From Halorubrum sodomense (GTDB lineage Archaea; Halobacteriota; Halobacteria; Halobacteriales; Haloferacaceae), in the NCBI RefSeq assembly GCF_900111935.1, contig NZ_FOYN01000003.1:615800-679799 (forward strand): a DNA stretch of 64,000 nt, in the 5' to 3' direction. Under the pieces are notes generated by a model, which searched no databases, was not told where the DNA came from, and was given only the letters and a program-made list of their open reading frames with translations. Made by a program: the position numbers and the translations under genes. Of this stretch, positions 24,840 to 33,837 are shown one piece after another (the stretch's first letter is position 1; each line of letters starts with the position of its first letter).

Positions 24840-26693
24840 GTGACGAGTCAGCTGATTCCGTTGGTGGCGGCGATTATCGCTATCGGCGTGCTCGCACAGC
24901 TTCTCGCCGATCGGTTCGCGGTCCCGAGCATCGTCTTTCTGCTGATCTCGGGACTCATCCTCGGGCCGGAGGGGCTGGGTGTCATCACGCCGAACACGTT
25001 CGCGTCGCTTCCCGCCATCGTCGGCCTCTCGGTCGCGATCATCGTCTTCGAGGGGGCGTTCCATCTCCGGATCGAGAACATTCGGCGGGCCACGAAAGTG
25101 AGCATCCGGCTCGTCTCGATCGGCGCCGCGATCTCGCTTCTCGGGACGGCGCTCGCCGTCCGGTTCGCTCTCGGTACCGGCTGGGACATCGCGTTTCTCA
25201 TCGGCGCGCTGCTGGTCGCGACCGGCCCGACGGTGGTCTCGCCCATCCTCCAAGTCGTCCCGGTCCGGGACCGGGTCGCGACCGCGTTAGAGACCGAGGG
25301 GATCGTCAACGACGTGACGGCGGCCATCCTCGCGGTCGTCGTGTTCAAGATCATGCAGCTCGAGGAGCCGACGCTCGGGGCGTTCCTCGAGCTGTTCATC
25401 GGCCGGATCGGAACCGGCGTCGGAATCGGAGTGATCGTGGCGGTGATCATCTGGATCGTGCTCCGATACATCGACCTCTCGCCGGGCGACGCGCCGCGAA
25501 ACGCTCGGCTCGTCGTGCTGGCCGGCGCGCTCGTCGCGTTCGCTGCCGCCGACACCGTCGCCAGCGAGGCCGGCGTGGCCGCCGTGGCGACGGCGGGGGT
25601 CATCCTGGGCAACGCGGACATCCCGTACGAAGAACAGATCGCGGACTTCAAGGGCGACGTCACGCTCATCGTCCTCTCGTTCGTCTTCATCGCGCTGGCG
25701 GCGCTGCTCGATTTCGGCGATCTGCTCTCTCTCGGGGTCGGCGGGGTGATCGTCGCCGCCGCCGTCATTCTCGTCATCCGACCGCTTGACGTGCTCGTCT
25801 CGACCAGAGGGACCGATTTCACGTCCTCGGAGCGGCTGTTCGTCAGCTTCGTCGGTCCGCGCGGTATCATCCCGGCGTCGGTCGCGACCCTGTTCGCGGT
25901 CGAACTCCAGAACGCCGGCGAGTCCGAGGCCGCCACGCTTCTGGTGGGGACCGTCTTTCTCGTCATATTCTCGACCGTCGCGTTACAAGGCGGACTGGCT
26001 CGCCGGATCGCGGAATACCTAGACGTGATACCAATGCGTGTACTCATCATCGGCAGCGGGCGGGTCGGCCGCGAGGTCGCCGCTCGCCTCGAGAGTCGAG
26101 GAGAGAACGTCGTCGTGATAGAGAACGACGAAACAGCCGTCGAGCGGGCCCGAAGCGAGGGGTTAACCGTTCGAATCGGAGACGGAACCGACGTGGACGC
26201 GCTTCGCTCGGCGGGCATCGAAAACGCCAAGACCGTCGTCGCCGCGACCGGGAGCGACGAGGTCAATCTGTTCATCGGTCAGCAGGCGGCCACGAACTTC
26301 GACGTCGAACAGGTGATCTGCCGCGCCAACGATCCGGACAACGTCGAGGCGTTCGACGAACTCGGCGTGACGACCATCTCCTCGACGTTCACGGTGGCAC
26401 AGGCCATCGACGACGTCATCGAACGCCCGGCGATGGCGGAGTGGGTGGATATGCTCGGAGAGGAGGGGGACGTCCAAGAGGTGACACTCCGGAACGAGGC
26501 GTTCGTCGGGCGGCCGCTCAGCGAGGTAGGGGCCGAACTCCCGGGACGCTGTCTCGTCGTTCTCGTCACGCACGACGGGGAAACGTTCGTGCCGGAGGCC
26601 GCCGATACGCTCGAGGGCGGCGACCACCTCACGCTGGTGGGCGAGTACGAGGACGTCCAGGCGGGCGTGTCGCTCCTCGAGGATGGTGGCTGA
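24840..26693 (+). CDS. Cation:proton antiporter with C-terminal TrkA-N/TrkA-C domains
   Basis: A 617-residue monovalent cation/proton antiporter (CPA superfamily) of the cytoplasmic membrane. Residues 1-~395 form 11-13 hydrophobic helices, including TGPTVVSPIL and the region with conserved acidic residues EGIVNDVTAAILAVV. Residues ~398-520 form a TrkA-N (RCK) Rossmann domain beginning VLIIGSGRVGREVAARL, and ~535-617 a TrkA-C domain. This gives nucleotide- or ligand-gated Na+ or K+ exchange. Because dacZ is elsewhere in the window, c-di-AMP control through TrkA-C is conceivable but unproven. I chose the GTG at 24840, about 40 bases after a GGTTTATTC box; upstream sequence in this frame is not protein-like. 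Confidence 0.88.
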   Translation: MTSQLIPLVAAIIAIGVLAQLLADRFAVPSIVFLLISGLILGPEGLGVITPNTFASLPAIVGLSVAIIVFEGAFHLRIENIRRATKVSIRLVSIGAAISLLGTALAVRFALGTGWDIAFLIGALLVATGPTVVSPILQVVPVRDRVATALETEGIVNDVTAAILAVVVFKIMQLEEPTLGAFLELFIGRIGTGVGIGVIVAVIIWIVLRYIDLSPGDAPRNARLVVLAGALVAFAAADTVASEAGVAAVATAGVILGNADIPYEEQIADFKGDVTLIVLSFVFIALAALLDFGDLLSLGVGGVIVAAAVILVIRPLDVLVSTRGTDFTSSERLFVSFVGPRGIIPASVATLFAVELQNAGESEAATLLVGTVFLVIFSTVALQGGLARRIAEYLDVIPMRVLIIGSGRVGREVAARLESRGENVVVIENDETAVERARSEGLTVRIGDGTDVDALRSAGIENAKTVVAATGSDEVNLFIGQQAATNFDVEQVICRANDPDNVEAFDELGVTTISSTFTVAQAIDDVIERPAMAEWVDMLGEEGDVQEVTLRNEAFVGRPLSEVGAELPGRCLVVLVTHDGETFVPEAADTLEGGDHLTLVGEYEDVQAGVSLLEDGG

Positions 26694-26873
26694 GAGCTCG
26701 GAGGGAGGAGGCGTCGACGGCCGCGAGAGAGACGCACGCCGAGTCGGCGTATCGACCGGGCAGCCGCGTGCTGAATCGGTCGAGCGGGACTCACGAACGC
26801 GGTGACCCAGTCGAGCCCCCGTCGTCCGAACCCCCTCGATCGCGGAGTGAGAAGATGTCCCGCCGATTGACGC

Positions 26874-27734
26874 TCACTCCGGACGGTGGACCTCGCCGTC
26901 GCGGGAATCGGCGTCCTTCCGGCGGACCGCGGCGGCCGCGTTGTTCGCGTCGTAACCGAAGAACACGTCCTTCGCGTACGTCTCGGCGACCTCGGTCGCG
27001 TGGATCAGGTCGTCGACGTCGATGTCGACCGCGTACAGCTCCAGCGAGAACGGCGGCTCCGGCGGCGCGCCGTGGAGGTCGTAGTCGCCGCCGAGCCGAG
27101 ACCGGAAGCCGCGAGCGATCGTCTCCACCCAGTACGTCGTCGCGTACTCGGTGTCGTACAGCGGGACGACGAACTCGTCGACGTGATCGGCCAGCCGGTC
27201 GAGGTCGAGACCGGCACGCTCGCGGAGGTGGTCGGGGTAGGGGTCGGGGTACAGCGTGAGCAGGAGCCGTCCGGGGACCAGCTCGGCCGCCTCCGCGACG
27301 AACTCGGTGATGACGTCAGCGCGCCAGTCGGCGAAGTCGTCGCGGTCGCTCTCGGCGAACAGGCGCTCGCAGCGGTCGCAGTGACAGAACCCCTCGCGGG
27401 GGAACCCCACGTCGTCGAGCCGGACGTCCCCATTTTCGGCCGCGCAGTCCGCGATGATCTCCAGTAAGCCCTCGCGGTACTCCGGGTGCGTCGGACAGAT
27501 GTACGCCCAGTCGAAGTACTCGCGGTCGCGGGTCGCCGGCTCGCCGCGCTCGTCGACCGGGACGAGGTCGTCGTTCTCGCTCGCGGCGGCGTTGTCGCCG
27601 AAACACGACACCATGTTCACGGCGTTCGGCAGCGGCTCGGCCGACCGCCCTGTGACGTCTTTGACCTCGTAGAAGCCGAGGTCGAACGGCTCCATCTCGA
27701 CCTCGTCGGCGTTGCGCGTGACGACCCCGTACAT
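26874..27734 (-). CDS. Conserved haloarchaeal protein, glycosidase-like TIM barrel suspected
   Basis: A 286-residue soluble protein. Hints of a glycoside-hydrolase-like barrel are YFDWAYICPTHPEYREGLLEIIADCA, then LDDVGFPREGFCHCDRCERLF (a Cys-rich CxCDRC loop seen in several family-level GH-like barrels), LLLTLYPDPYPDHL, EFVVPLYDTEYATTYWVETI and SLELYAVDIDVDDLI. The catalytic residues and substrate are unknown. The 180 bases between this gene and the antiporter contain no recognisable element. Confidence 0.65.
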   Translation of the reverse strand: MYGVVTRNADEVEMEPFDLGFYEVKDVTGRSAEPLPNAVNMVSCFGDNAAASENDDLVPVDERGEPATRDREYFDWAYICPTHPEYREGLLEIIADCAAENGDVRLDDVGFPREGFCHCDRCERLFAESDRDDFADWRADVITEFVAEAAELVPGRLLLTLYPDPYPDHLRERAGLDLDRLADHVDEFVVPLYDTEYATTYWVETIARGFRSRLGGDYDLHGAPPEPPFSLELYAVDIDVDDLIHATEVAETYAKDVFFGYDANNAAAAVRRKDADSRDGEVHRPE

Positions 27735-27863
27735 GGGGCCGGCTACGGGACTGGCCGGTAAAAACGGACGGTATCGCGGTGGTCGGCGCGCGATGCGACT
27801 CGCCGAGCGGCACAAGATGTAGTCGGTTCGGCCCGCGGAGGGCGCGGGCGCGATGTCTCGGCG

Positions 27864-27959
27864 TCACTCGACTTCGACGGGCTGCTTGTCGCCGGCGAAC
27901 AGGAAGTACGCGAGCGCGACGAGCGACAGCACGAGGACGAGCTTGGCTTTCTTGCTCAT
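27864..27959 (-). CDS. 31-residue single-span membrane microprotein
   Basis: ATG at 27959, TGA at 27864. The peptide starts MSKKAKLVLVLSLVALAYFLF and ends GDKQPVEVE: a basic start, one transmembrane helix of about 17 residues, then an acidic tail. Charge distribution predicts the N-terminus inside. A TTTTAG stretch lies about 25-30 bases upstream. The composition is unlike random antisense sequence in this GC-rich genome, where a clean Leu/Val/Ala helix is uncommon. Function is unknown. Confidence 0.6.
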   Translation of the reverse strand: MSKKAKLVLVLSLVALAYFLFAGDKQPVEVE

Positions 27960-28043
27960 ATCTGACGTTTCGTGGTACGGGCGCTAAAACTTACCGGAGG
28001 GCGATCGCGAGAGGGAGTCGCACCCCGAGGGCCGGTCGAGGGT

Positions 28044-28502
28044 TCAAACGTCGATATGGTCGGCGATGTCCGTCCGTAGGATCGTCGCGCAGTAGTCGCA
28101 GCGCACGCCGTCGGCGACGACGTCGAACCGGGTCTCGATCGGCTCGTCGGCGTTGGTGATACAGTTGCGATTCGGACAGGAGAGCACGCCCGTCACGCTG
28201 TCGGGGCGGGTGACGCGGTTCTTCTCGACGACCTCGAAGTCGCGGACGATGTTGATCGTCGCCTCGGGGGCGATGAGCGAGAGGACGTCGACCTCCGACT
28301 GGGACAGCTCGCGGTCCTCGACCTTCACGATGTCCTTGCGGCCGAGCCGGTCGGAGGGGACGTTCATCCCGACCGAGACGCCGAACCCCTCCGAGCCGTC
28401 GATACCCAGGATGGCGAGGACGTTCAGCGCCTGCCCGCCCTCGACGTGGTCGATGACGGTGCCGTCGCGGATCTTCGAGACGCGGAGCTCGTGCTCGCTC
28501 AT
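28044..28502 (-). CDS. pyrI: Aspartate carbamoyltransferase, regulatory chain
   Basis: The 152-residue regulatory subunit of ATCase, which binds the nucleotide effectors CTP and ATP and contacts PyrB through a zinc domain. The N-terminal allosteric domain ([26 protein letters not shown]) and the C-terminal zinc site, with four Cys in CPNRNC ... CDYC, are complete. Its ATG overlaps the pyrB TGA by four bases (ATGA), so the two subunits are translationally coupled. Confidence 0.96.
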   Translation of the reverse strand: MSEHELRVSKIRDGTVIDHVEGGQALNVLAILGIDGSEGFGVSVGMNVPSDRLGRKDIVKVEDRELSQSEVDVLSLIAPEATINIVRDFEVVEKNRVTRPDSVTGVLSCPNRNCITNADEPIETRFDVVADGVRCDYCATILRTDIADHIDV

Positions 28503-29446
28503 CGGTCCACCTCCGCCCCCCCGTCGCCGTCGGGAGTCGCGTTCTCCAAGAGGGTGTCGAGCAGCGCCATCCGCACGGGGATCCCGTTGTGTGCCTGCTC
28601 GAAGTAGCGCGCGTGGTCGGTCTCGTCGACGTCGGGCGCGATCTCGTCGACCCGCGGGAGCGGGTGCATCACGGTGAGGTCGTCCGCGGCGGTCTCCAGC
28701 GTCTCGGCGTCGATCTGATACTCGCCGGCGACGCGGTGGTACTCGTTCTCGTCGGGGAACCGCTCCTTCTGGATCCGGGTGACGTACAGCACGTCGAGCT
28801 CGTCGAGGACCGGTTCGAGTTCGTCGTCCTCGCGGATCTGCGCGCCCGTTTCGTGGAGGTCGAACCGGACGGACCGCGGGAGTCGCAGCGACTCCGGGCT
28901 GATGAAGTGCTGGCTGGCGTCGAACTCCGTGAGCGCGGCCGCCAGCGAGTGGACCGTCCGCCCGTACTTCAGGTCGCCCATGATACCGATGGTGAGGTCG
29001 TCGAGCCCGTGGTCCTCGCGAATCGTGTGGAGGTCGAGGAGGGTCTGAGAGGGGTGTTGTCCGGCGCCGTCACCCGCGTTGACCACGGGGACGTCGACGC
29101 GCTCGCCGGCCAGCGTCGCGGCGCCCTCGCTCGGGTGCCGGAGGACGAGGGCGTCGGCGTACCCCTCGATGACGCGGACGGTATCGGAAAGCGACTCCCC
29201 CTTCGACACCGACGAGGAGTCCACGTCGCCCATGTCGATGGTGTCCATCCCGAGGCGCTTGGCCGCGCTGTCGAAGCTCATCCGGGTCCGAGTGCTCGGC
29301 TCGAAGAAACAGAGCGCGAGCACGCGGCCGGCGTGCCGGTCCGCGTAGGCGGCGGGGGCGTCCGCGACCGCCCGAGCCCGGTCGAGTACGGCCTCGATGT
29401 CATCCCGCGAGAGCTGCGTCGCGGTGATGAGGTGGTCCTGTCGCAT
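28499..29446 (-). CDS. pyrB: Aspartate carbamoyltransferase, catalytic chain
   Basis: The catalytic subunit (315 residues) condenses carbamoyl phosphate and aspartate in de novo pyrimidine synthesis. Carbamoyl-phosphate binding motif [12 protein letters not shown] is at about residue 47, the 80s loop has [15 protein letters not shown], and the aspartate-binding motif [10 protein letters not shown] is near the C-terminus. First gene of pyrB-pyrI. Confidence 0.97.
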   Translation of the reverse strand: MRQDHLITATQLSRDDIEAVLDRARAVADAPAAYADRHAGRVLALCFFEPSTRTRMSFDSAAKRLGMDTIDMGDVDSSSVSKGESLSDTVRVIEGYADALVLRHPSEGAATLAGERVDVPVVNAGDGAGQHPSQTLLDLHTIREDHGLDDLTIGIMGDLKYGRTVHSLAAALTEFDASQHFISPESLRLPRSVRFDLHETGAQIREDDELEPVLDELDVLYVTRIQKERFPDENEYHRVAGEYQIDAETLETAADDLTVMHPLPRVDEIAPDVDETDHARYFEQAHNGIPVRMALLDTLLENATPDGDGGAEVDR

Positions 29447-29632
29447 CGTCTGATATGGGACTCGGCAGTATCTTGAATCCCTCGGCTCGGCCGTCGTAAC
29501 GGGTGTTCACGTCCGTGCGGATCCCTGCGACCGCCGGTTTCGAGATTCGTAGTACGCGGGAGTGGTTCGCACGCTTCGGGAGCGCCGGCCCGCGTCCGCG
29601 CTTATAAACCGATCCGCGCCGAAAGGTCGGCC

Positions 29633-29953
29633 ATGTCCGAGACCGATCCGGCCGACCTGCTTCCGAACGACCGCGTGAAGCGGGCGGCCCTCGACGGCGA
29701 CGTGACGCAGCTCCACCGCGGGAACCGGTACGGCGAGGAGGGCGACACGTTCGAGGTCGACGGCGTGACGTTCGAACTCACCGAGGTCAGCGAGCGCACG
29801 CTCGGCGACATGACCGATGAGGACGCGAAGCGCGAGGGGTCGCCGTCGCTAGAGGCGTACAAGGAGCGAATGGTCCGCGCGCACGGCGGGAACTTCGACT
29901 GGGACGACGACGCGGACGTGGTGCGACACCGCTTCGAGCGGGTCGACGAGTAG
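29633..29953 (+). CDS. ASCH-domain-like protein
   Basis: A 106-residue soluble protein. The order RVKRAALDGDVTQLHRGNRYGEEGDTFEVDGVTFELTEVSERTLGDMTDEDAKREGSPSLEAYKERM fits the ASCH/PUA-like fold, in which a small barrel binds RNA or modified bases. The C-terminal DDADVVRHRFERV strand is also typical. The TTATAAAC box at 29602-29609 is about 25-30 bases before the ATG. The stop codon is inside the first unit of a 19-bp tandem repeat. Confidence 0.75.
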   Translation: MSETDPADLLPNDRVKRAALDGDVTQLHRGNRYGEEGDTFEVDGVTFELTEVSERTLGDMTDEDAKREGSPSLEAYKERMVRAHGGNFDWDDDADVVRHRFERVDE

Positions 29954-29996
29954 CGAACCGGTCGACGAGTAGCGAACTGGTCGACGAGTAGCGAAT
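29941..29996. repeat. 19-bp tandem repeat (three copies) over the stop codon of the ASCH gene
   Basis: GGTCGACGAGTAGCGAACC at 29941-29959, 29960-29978 and 29979-29996 (last copy slightly short). Each copy carries the GTC-GAC-GAG-TAG end of the gene, so the stop codon is present three times. Confidence 0.9.
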
Positions 29997-30013
29997 GGAG
30001 GGAACGAGGCGAC

Positions 30014-30355
30014 TCAGTCGTCGTCCGCGGCCGCGCCGTCGCCGTCCGCCGCGGAGACCGCGGCGTCGTCCTCGATGCTCGGCGGGTACTTCCCGCGGTC
30101 GAGCTTGAGGTCGGACTGCGGGCGCGCCATACAGGTGAGCGCGAACTCCTCGGCCTCCTCGTCGGTGAGGCCGCGAGCGGCCGGCTGGGTCACCTCGCCC
30201 TCGACGATTTCGGCGGAACAGGCGAGACACATCCCGACGCGGCAGGAGTACTCCTGTGCGATCCCCGCGTCGAAACAGGAGCTGAGGATCGTCTCCGTGT
30301 CGGCCACCTCGATCGTCTCGCCGGTGCCGACGAATTCGACGGTGTACTCGGTCAT
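30014..30355 (-). CDS. 2Fe-2S ferredoxin (plant type)
   Basis: A 113-residue electron carrier. The cluster ligands C38, C43, C46 and C75 are in EYSCRVGMCLACSAEI and ALTCMARP, the CX4CX2CXnC arrangement of plant-type ferredoxins. It is shorter than the abundant 128-residue halophilic ferredoxin, because it lacks the acidic N-terminal insertion. Instead it has a 20-residue acidic C-terminal tail (AADGDGAAADDD). The partner is not visible from context. Confidence 0.92.
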   Translation of the reverse strand: MTEYTVEFVGTGETIEVADTETILSSCFDAGIAQEYSCRVGMCLACSAEIVEGEVTQPAARGLTDEEAEEFALTCMARPQSDLKLDRGKYPPSIEDDAAVSAADGDGAAADDD

Positions 30356-30493
30356 GGCGCCGAGTACCCGCCGACCGGTCAAAAAGGGTTCCCCTCGATC
30401 GCGTCGCCGTCGCGGGGACGGAACTGAGGGGACCACCGACTCGGTTCTCCGCCCATCGCAACGACTAATCCCCCGCCGGACGCTTCCCGAGGT

Positions 30494-31492
30494 ATGACCG
30501 GCAAGGCCACCGCGCGAGCCCACCCGATCCAGGGGCTCGTCAAGTACCACGGGATGCGCGACGAGGAGCTTCGGCTCCCGTACCACGACAGCATCAGCCT
30601 CTGTACCGCCCCGACCGCGACGACCACGACCGCCGAGTGGCAGCCCGACGCGAGCGAGGACGCCTACGTCATCGGCGGCGAGGAAGTCGACGGGCGCGCC
30701 GCCGAGCGCATCGACATGGTCGTCGACCACGTCCGCGAGCTGGCCGGGGTCGACGCCGCGGTTCGGCTGGAGAGCGAGAACTCCTTCCCGTCGAACATCG
30801 GCTTCGGCTCCTCGTCGTCCGGCTTCGCGGCCGCCGCGCTGGCCCTGACCGAGGCCGCCGGACTCGACATGTCGCTCCCGGAGGTCTCCACGGTCGCCCG
30901 CCGCGGCTCCTCCTCGGCCGCCCGCTCGGTGACGGGCGCGTACTCGCGGCTCGACGCCGGGCTCAACGACGAGGACTGCCGCTCGTACCGCCTCGACACC
31001 GGCGTGAGCGAGGACGGGTTCGACCCCGAGGCGGACCTGCGGATCGTCGCCGCGCACGTCCCCGCGTACAAGGAGACGGAGGAGGCCCACCGCGAGGCCG
31101 CCGCGAGCCACATGATGCAGGCGCGGACCGCCCACGTCCAAGACCAGCTGGTGGAGATGACCGACGCGCTCCGCGCGGGCGAGTTCGACCGGATCTTCGA
31201 GACGGCCGAACACGACTCGCTGTCGCTGACGGCCACCACGATGACCGGGCCCGCGGGGTGGGTGTACTGGCAGCCCGAGACGATCGCCGTGTTCAACGCG
31301 GTCCGAGAGCTCCGGGAGTCGGGCGTCCCCGTCTACTTCTCGACGGACACCGGCGCGTCGGTGTACGTGAACACCCTCGCGGACCACGTCGACGAGGTCG
31401 AAGGCCGGATCGCGGAGATCGGCGTCGACACCGACGTCTGGGAGGTCGGGGGCCCGGCGCGGATCCTCGACGAGAACGAGGCGCTGTTCTAA
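30494..31492 (+). CDS. mvaD: Phosphomevalonate/diphosphomevalonate decarboxylase
   Basis: A GHMP-superfamily enzyme (332 residues) of the mevalonate pathway that makes isopentenyl (di)phosphate for archaeal lipids. The sequence has QGLVKYHGMRDEELRLPYHDSISL at the N-terminus and the ATP-binding motif FPSNIGFGSSSSGFAAAAL, and later SFxST-like STDTGASVYVN. The haloarchaeal members of this family were shown in Haloferax to act on mevalonate 5-phosphate rather than the diphosphate, and that is the expected substrate here by homology. It stands alone. Confidence 0.9.
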   Translation: MTGKATARAHPIQGLVKYHGMRDEELRLPYHDSISLCTAPTATTTTAEWQPDASEDAYVIGGEEVDGRAAERIDMVVDHVRELAGVDAAVRLESENSFPSNIGFGSSSSGFAAAALALTEAAGLDMSLPEVSTVARRGSSSAARSVTGAYSRLDAGLNDEDCRSYRLDTGVSEDGFDPEADLRIVAAHVPAYKETEEAHREAAASHMMQARTAHVQDQLVEMTDALRAGEFDRIFETAEHDSLSLTATTMTGPAGWVYWQPETIAVFNAVRELRESGVPVYFSTDTGASVYVNTLADHVDEVEGRIAEIGVDTDVWEVGGPARILDENEALF

Positions 31493-31594
31493 CCCCGGGA
31501 CCGACGCCGGCCATACGCCTCGATTCCGCCGAATCCACGTCACCGTCGTTTGACATTGCGAACGGCTCGCGCGGTCAGGGGACTCGGCCGGGGG

Positions 31595-31700
31595 GCGATC
31601 GAGCGTCAGCGCGGTCGGGAGGCGATCGAGCGTCAGCGCGGTCGGGAGGCGATCGAGCGTCAGCGCGGTCGGGAGGCGATCGAGCGTCAGCGCGGTGGGA
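31595..31700. repeat. 27-bp tandem repeat (four copies) between mvaD and photolyase
   Basis: The unit GCGATCGAGCGTCAGCGC plus GGTCGGGAG begins at 31595, 31622, 31649 and 31676. Copies are nearly identical. The array fills most of the space between the two convergent genes and ends about ten bases before the photolyase stop. Confidence 0.9.
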
Positions 31701-31708
31701 TGCCCCGC

Positions 31709-33235
31709 TCACTCCTCCGGGTCCTCGCCCCGCGCCCGCTTGTACATCGCGAGCGCCTCCTCGCGCCGTTCGGAGTGGTCGACGATCGGCGCGGGGTAGT
31801 CGGGCGCCGCGTTCGCGCGCTGGGTGGGCGACAGCTCGTGCCACTCGTGGATCAGGTCGGCGTCGAGGCTGCGCAGTTCGGGGACGTACTGCGTTATGTA
31901 CGCCGCGTCGGGGTCGTATCGCTCCCCCTGCGTCATCGGGTTGAAGATGCGGAAGTACGGCTGCGCGTCGGTCCCCGTCGAGGCCGCCCACTGCCACCCG
32001 CCGTTGTCGTTGGCGGTGTCGTGGTCGGCCAGGTGCTCCCGGAAGTGGTCGTAGCCGTGGCGCCAGTCGGCGAGGAGGTCCTTCGTCAGGAAGGAGGCGA
32101 CGATCATCCGCACGCGGTTGTGCATGAACGCCTCCTCGCGCAGCTGGCGCATCCCGGCGTCGACGATGGGGTAGCCCGTCTCGCCGCGCTTCCACGCGGC
32201 GATCTCCTCGGGGTCGTCGCGCCACTCGATCCCCTCCTCGTACGTCTTGTAGTTCTCGGTGACGACCTCGGGGTTGTGGAAGAGGACCTGCGCGTAGAAC
32301 TCGCGCCACGCCAGCTGCTGCTGGTACTCCTCGACCTGCTCCGGTGCGTCGTCGGGGCGGTCGTCGGACTCCGCCTCGGCCATCGCCGCCTTGGTCGCCG
32401 CGTACGCCTCCCGAACGCCGATCTCGCCGTACTTCAGGAACGCCGAGAGCCGGGAGGTCGCTTCCTTGGCGGGGTAGTCGCGCTCGGCCTCGTAGCCGAA
32501 CACCGCCTCGTCGAGGAAGTCGTCGAGGCGCTCGCGGGCGGCGGCCGTCCCCGCGGGCCCGACCTCGGCGTCCGGCTCCGCGAAGCCGAGGTCGCCGGGG
32601 GTCGGAAGCGCCCCGACGCCGCCGTCGGTGACCGTTTCGTCGTCCGCGCCGGGCGCGTCGAGGGCGTCGGCGGCCGTCGCGAGCCGGTCGGCGGAGACGA
32701 GCCCTTCGGCGGTCGGCGTCGGCGCCGGATCGTCCTTCGCGCGGTCGGTCCACTTCTTCCAGTAGTAGCTGTACACCGAGTACGGGTCGCCGGCGTTCGT
32801 CCGGATCGCGTCGGGGTCGTGGAGGACCGCGTCGTGGTGGGCCTCCCGTTCGATGTCGACCGCGTCGAGCGCGCGCCGGACGCCGGCGTCGCGCTCGCGG
32901 GCGAGCCCGGAGTAGTCGCGGTTCCAGACGACGCGCTCCGCGTCGAGCGCGTCGGCGAGCCGCGGGATCGCGGTCCGGGGGTCGCCGCGGGCGACGAGCA
33001 GGTCGCTCCCGCGCTCGCGGTACGCCTCGCGGAGCGCGGCGAGCCCGTCGAGCAGGCGGCGCACGCGCACGTCGCTCGCGTGGTCGAGGACGTTCGGATC
33101 GAAGACGAAGGCGGGGGCGGCGGGCCCGCGGTCGGGAGCGTCGCCGTCCGCGCCGTCGTCACCGGCCCCCGTCGCGGCCGCGAGCCCGACGTTGTCGGCG
33201 GCCCTGAGGTCCCGTCGGTGCCAGAACAGCTCCAT
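31709..33235 (-). CDS. phr: Deoxyribodipyrimidine photolyase, class I
   Basis: A photolyase/cryptochrome family protein (508 residues) that repairs UV pyrimidine dimers with FADH-. The N-terminal Rossmann antenna domain begins LFWHRRDLRAADNVGL. The C-terminal FAD domain contains SRLSAFLKYGEIGVREAY, the QLAWREFYAQVLFHNP helix, RMIVASFLTKDLLADWRHG and NDNGGWQWAASTGTDAQPYFRIFNP. The last stretch is the family signature and includes the electron-transfer tryptophans. A strongly acidic insertion near residues 180-205 is a halophilic feature. It is not the class II type. Confidence 0.95.
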   Translation of the reverse strand: MELFWHRRDLRAADNVGLAAATGAGDDGADGDAPDRGPAAPAFVFDPNVLDHASDVRVRRLLDGLAALREAYRERGSDLLVARGDPRTAIPRLADALDAERVVWNRDYSGLARERDAGVRRALDAVDIEREAHHDAVLHDPDAIRTNAGDPYSVYSYYWKKWTDRAKDDPAPTPTAEGLVSADRLATAADALDAPGADDETVTDGGVGALPTPGDLGFAEPDAEVGPAGTAAARERLDDFLDEAVFGYEAERDYPAKEATSRLSAFLKYGEIGVREAYAATKAAMAEAESDDRPDDAPEQVEEYQQQLAWREFYAQVLFHNPEVVTENYKTYEEGIEWRDDPEEIAAWKRGETGYPIVDAGMRQLREEAFMHNRVRMIVASFLTKDLLADWRHGYDHFREHLADHDTANDNGGWQWAASTGTDAQPYFRIFNPMTQGERYDPDAAYITQYVPELRSLDADLIHEWHELSPTQRANAAPDYPAPIVDHSERREEALAMYKRARGEDPEE

Positions 33236-33328
33236 GGGATCGCCACGGACGCGTCCACCGTGAAACCACCGGGACCGGCGGCGGACTCCGCGCGGGCGAA
33301 GACCGGGGCGTTCCGGCTCGCCCCGGGT

Positions 33329-33775
33329 TCAGAGCTCCAGCCGTCCCGGAACGCTCACGCGGTCGAGGAGGAAGTAGCCGACCGTGAGCGTGAGGGTCAA
33401 CCCGCCGAGGGCCGCGGCCGCGAACAGCGCCTCGGTTCCCCCGCCGTAGTCCTCCAGCCGGAAGCTGATCACGCGGCGGGAGACCGCGATGATCGCGGCG
33501 CTCACGACGATCCGGAGGACCGGCTGCCCCCGGGCGTACGCGACGAGCGTGCGGTGGACCTCGACGATGATCAGCAGCAGGAGGACGCTGTCGAGCAGCT
33601 GGACGACCTCCTCGGGATCGGTGAAGTTGCCCGCGACGAGCAGGCGGTACAGGGAGACGAACAGGTCGAAGACGCCGATGAGGAACAGGAGGAGGAGGAA
33701 GTACGCCGCGCCGAGGACGAGCCACTCCATCGCTCGCGCCGCGGGGTCCGCCGCGTCGTCCAGGTCGACACCCAT
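33329..33775 (-). CDS. PsiE family membrane protein
   Basis: A 148-residue protein with four hydrophobic helices (about residues 17-40, 58-77, 86-103 and 115-137). The conserved centre LLDSVLLLLIIVEVHRTLVAYARGQPVLRIVVSAAIIAVSRRVI matches the phosphate-starvation-inducible PsiE family. The function of PsiE is unknown. It is transcribed toward the photolyase gene, with about 90 bases between them. Confidence 0.82.
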   Translation of the reverse strand: MGVDLDDAADPAARAMEWLVLGAAYFLLLLFLIGVFDLFVSLYRLLVAGNFTDPEEVVQLLDSVLLLLIIVEVHRTLVAYARGQPVLRIVVSAAIIAVSRRVISFRLEDYGGGTEALFAAAALGGLTLTLTVGYFLLDRVSVPGRLEL

Positions 33776-33837
33776 CGAAGGAACGCTCGACAGCCGAGGA
33801 GAAGTCAGTTTTGGTGGCCTCGGTCGAGCCGGTCGCG

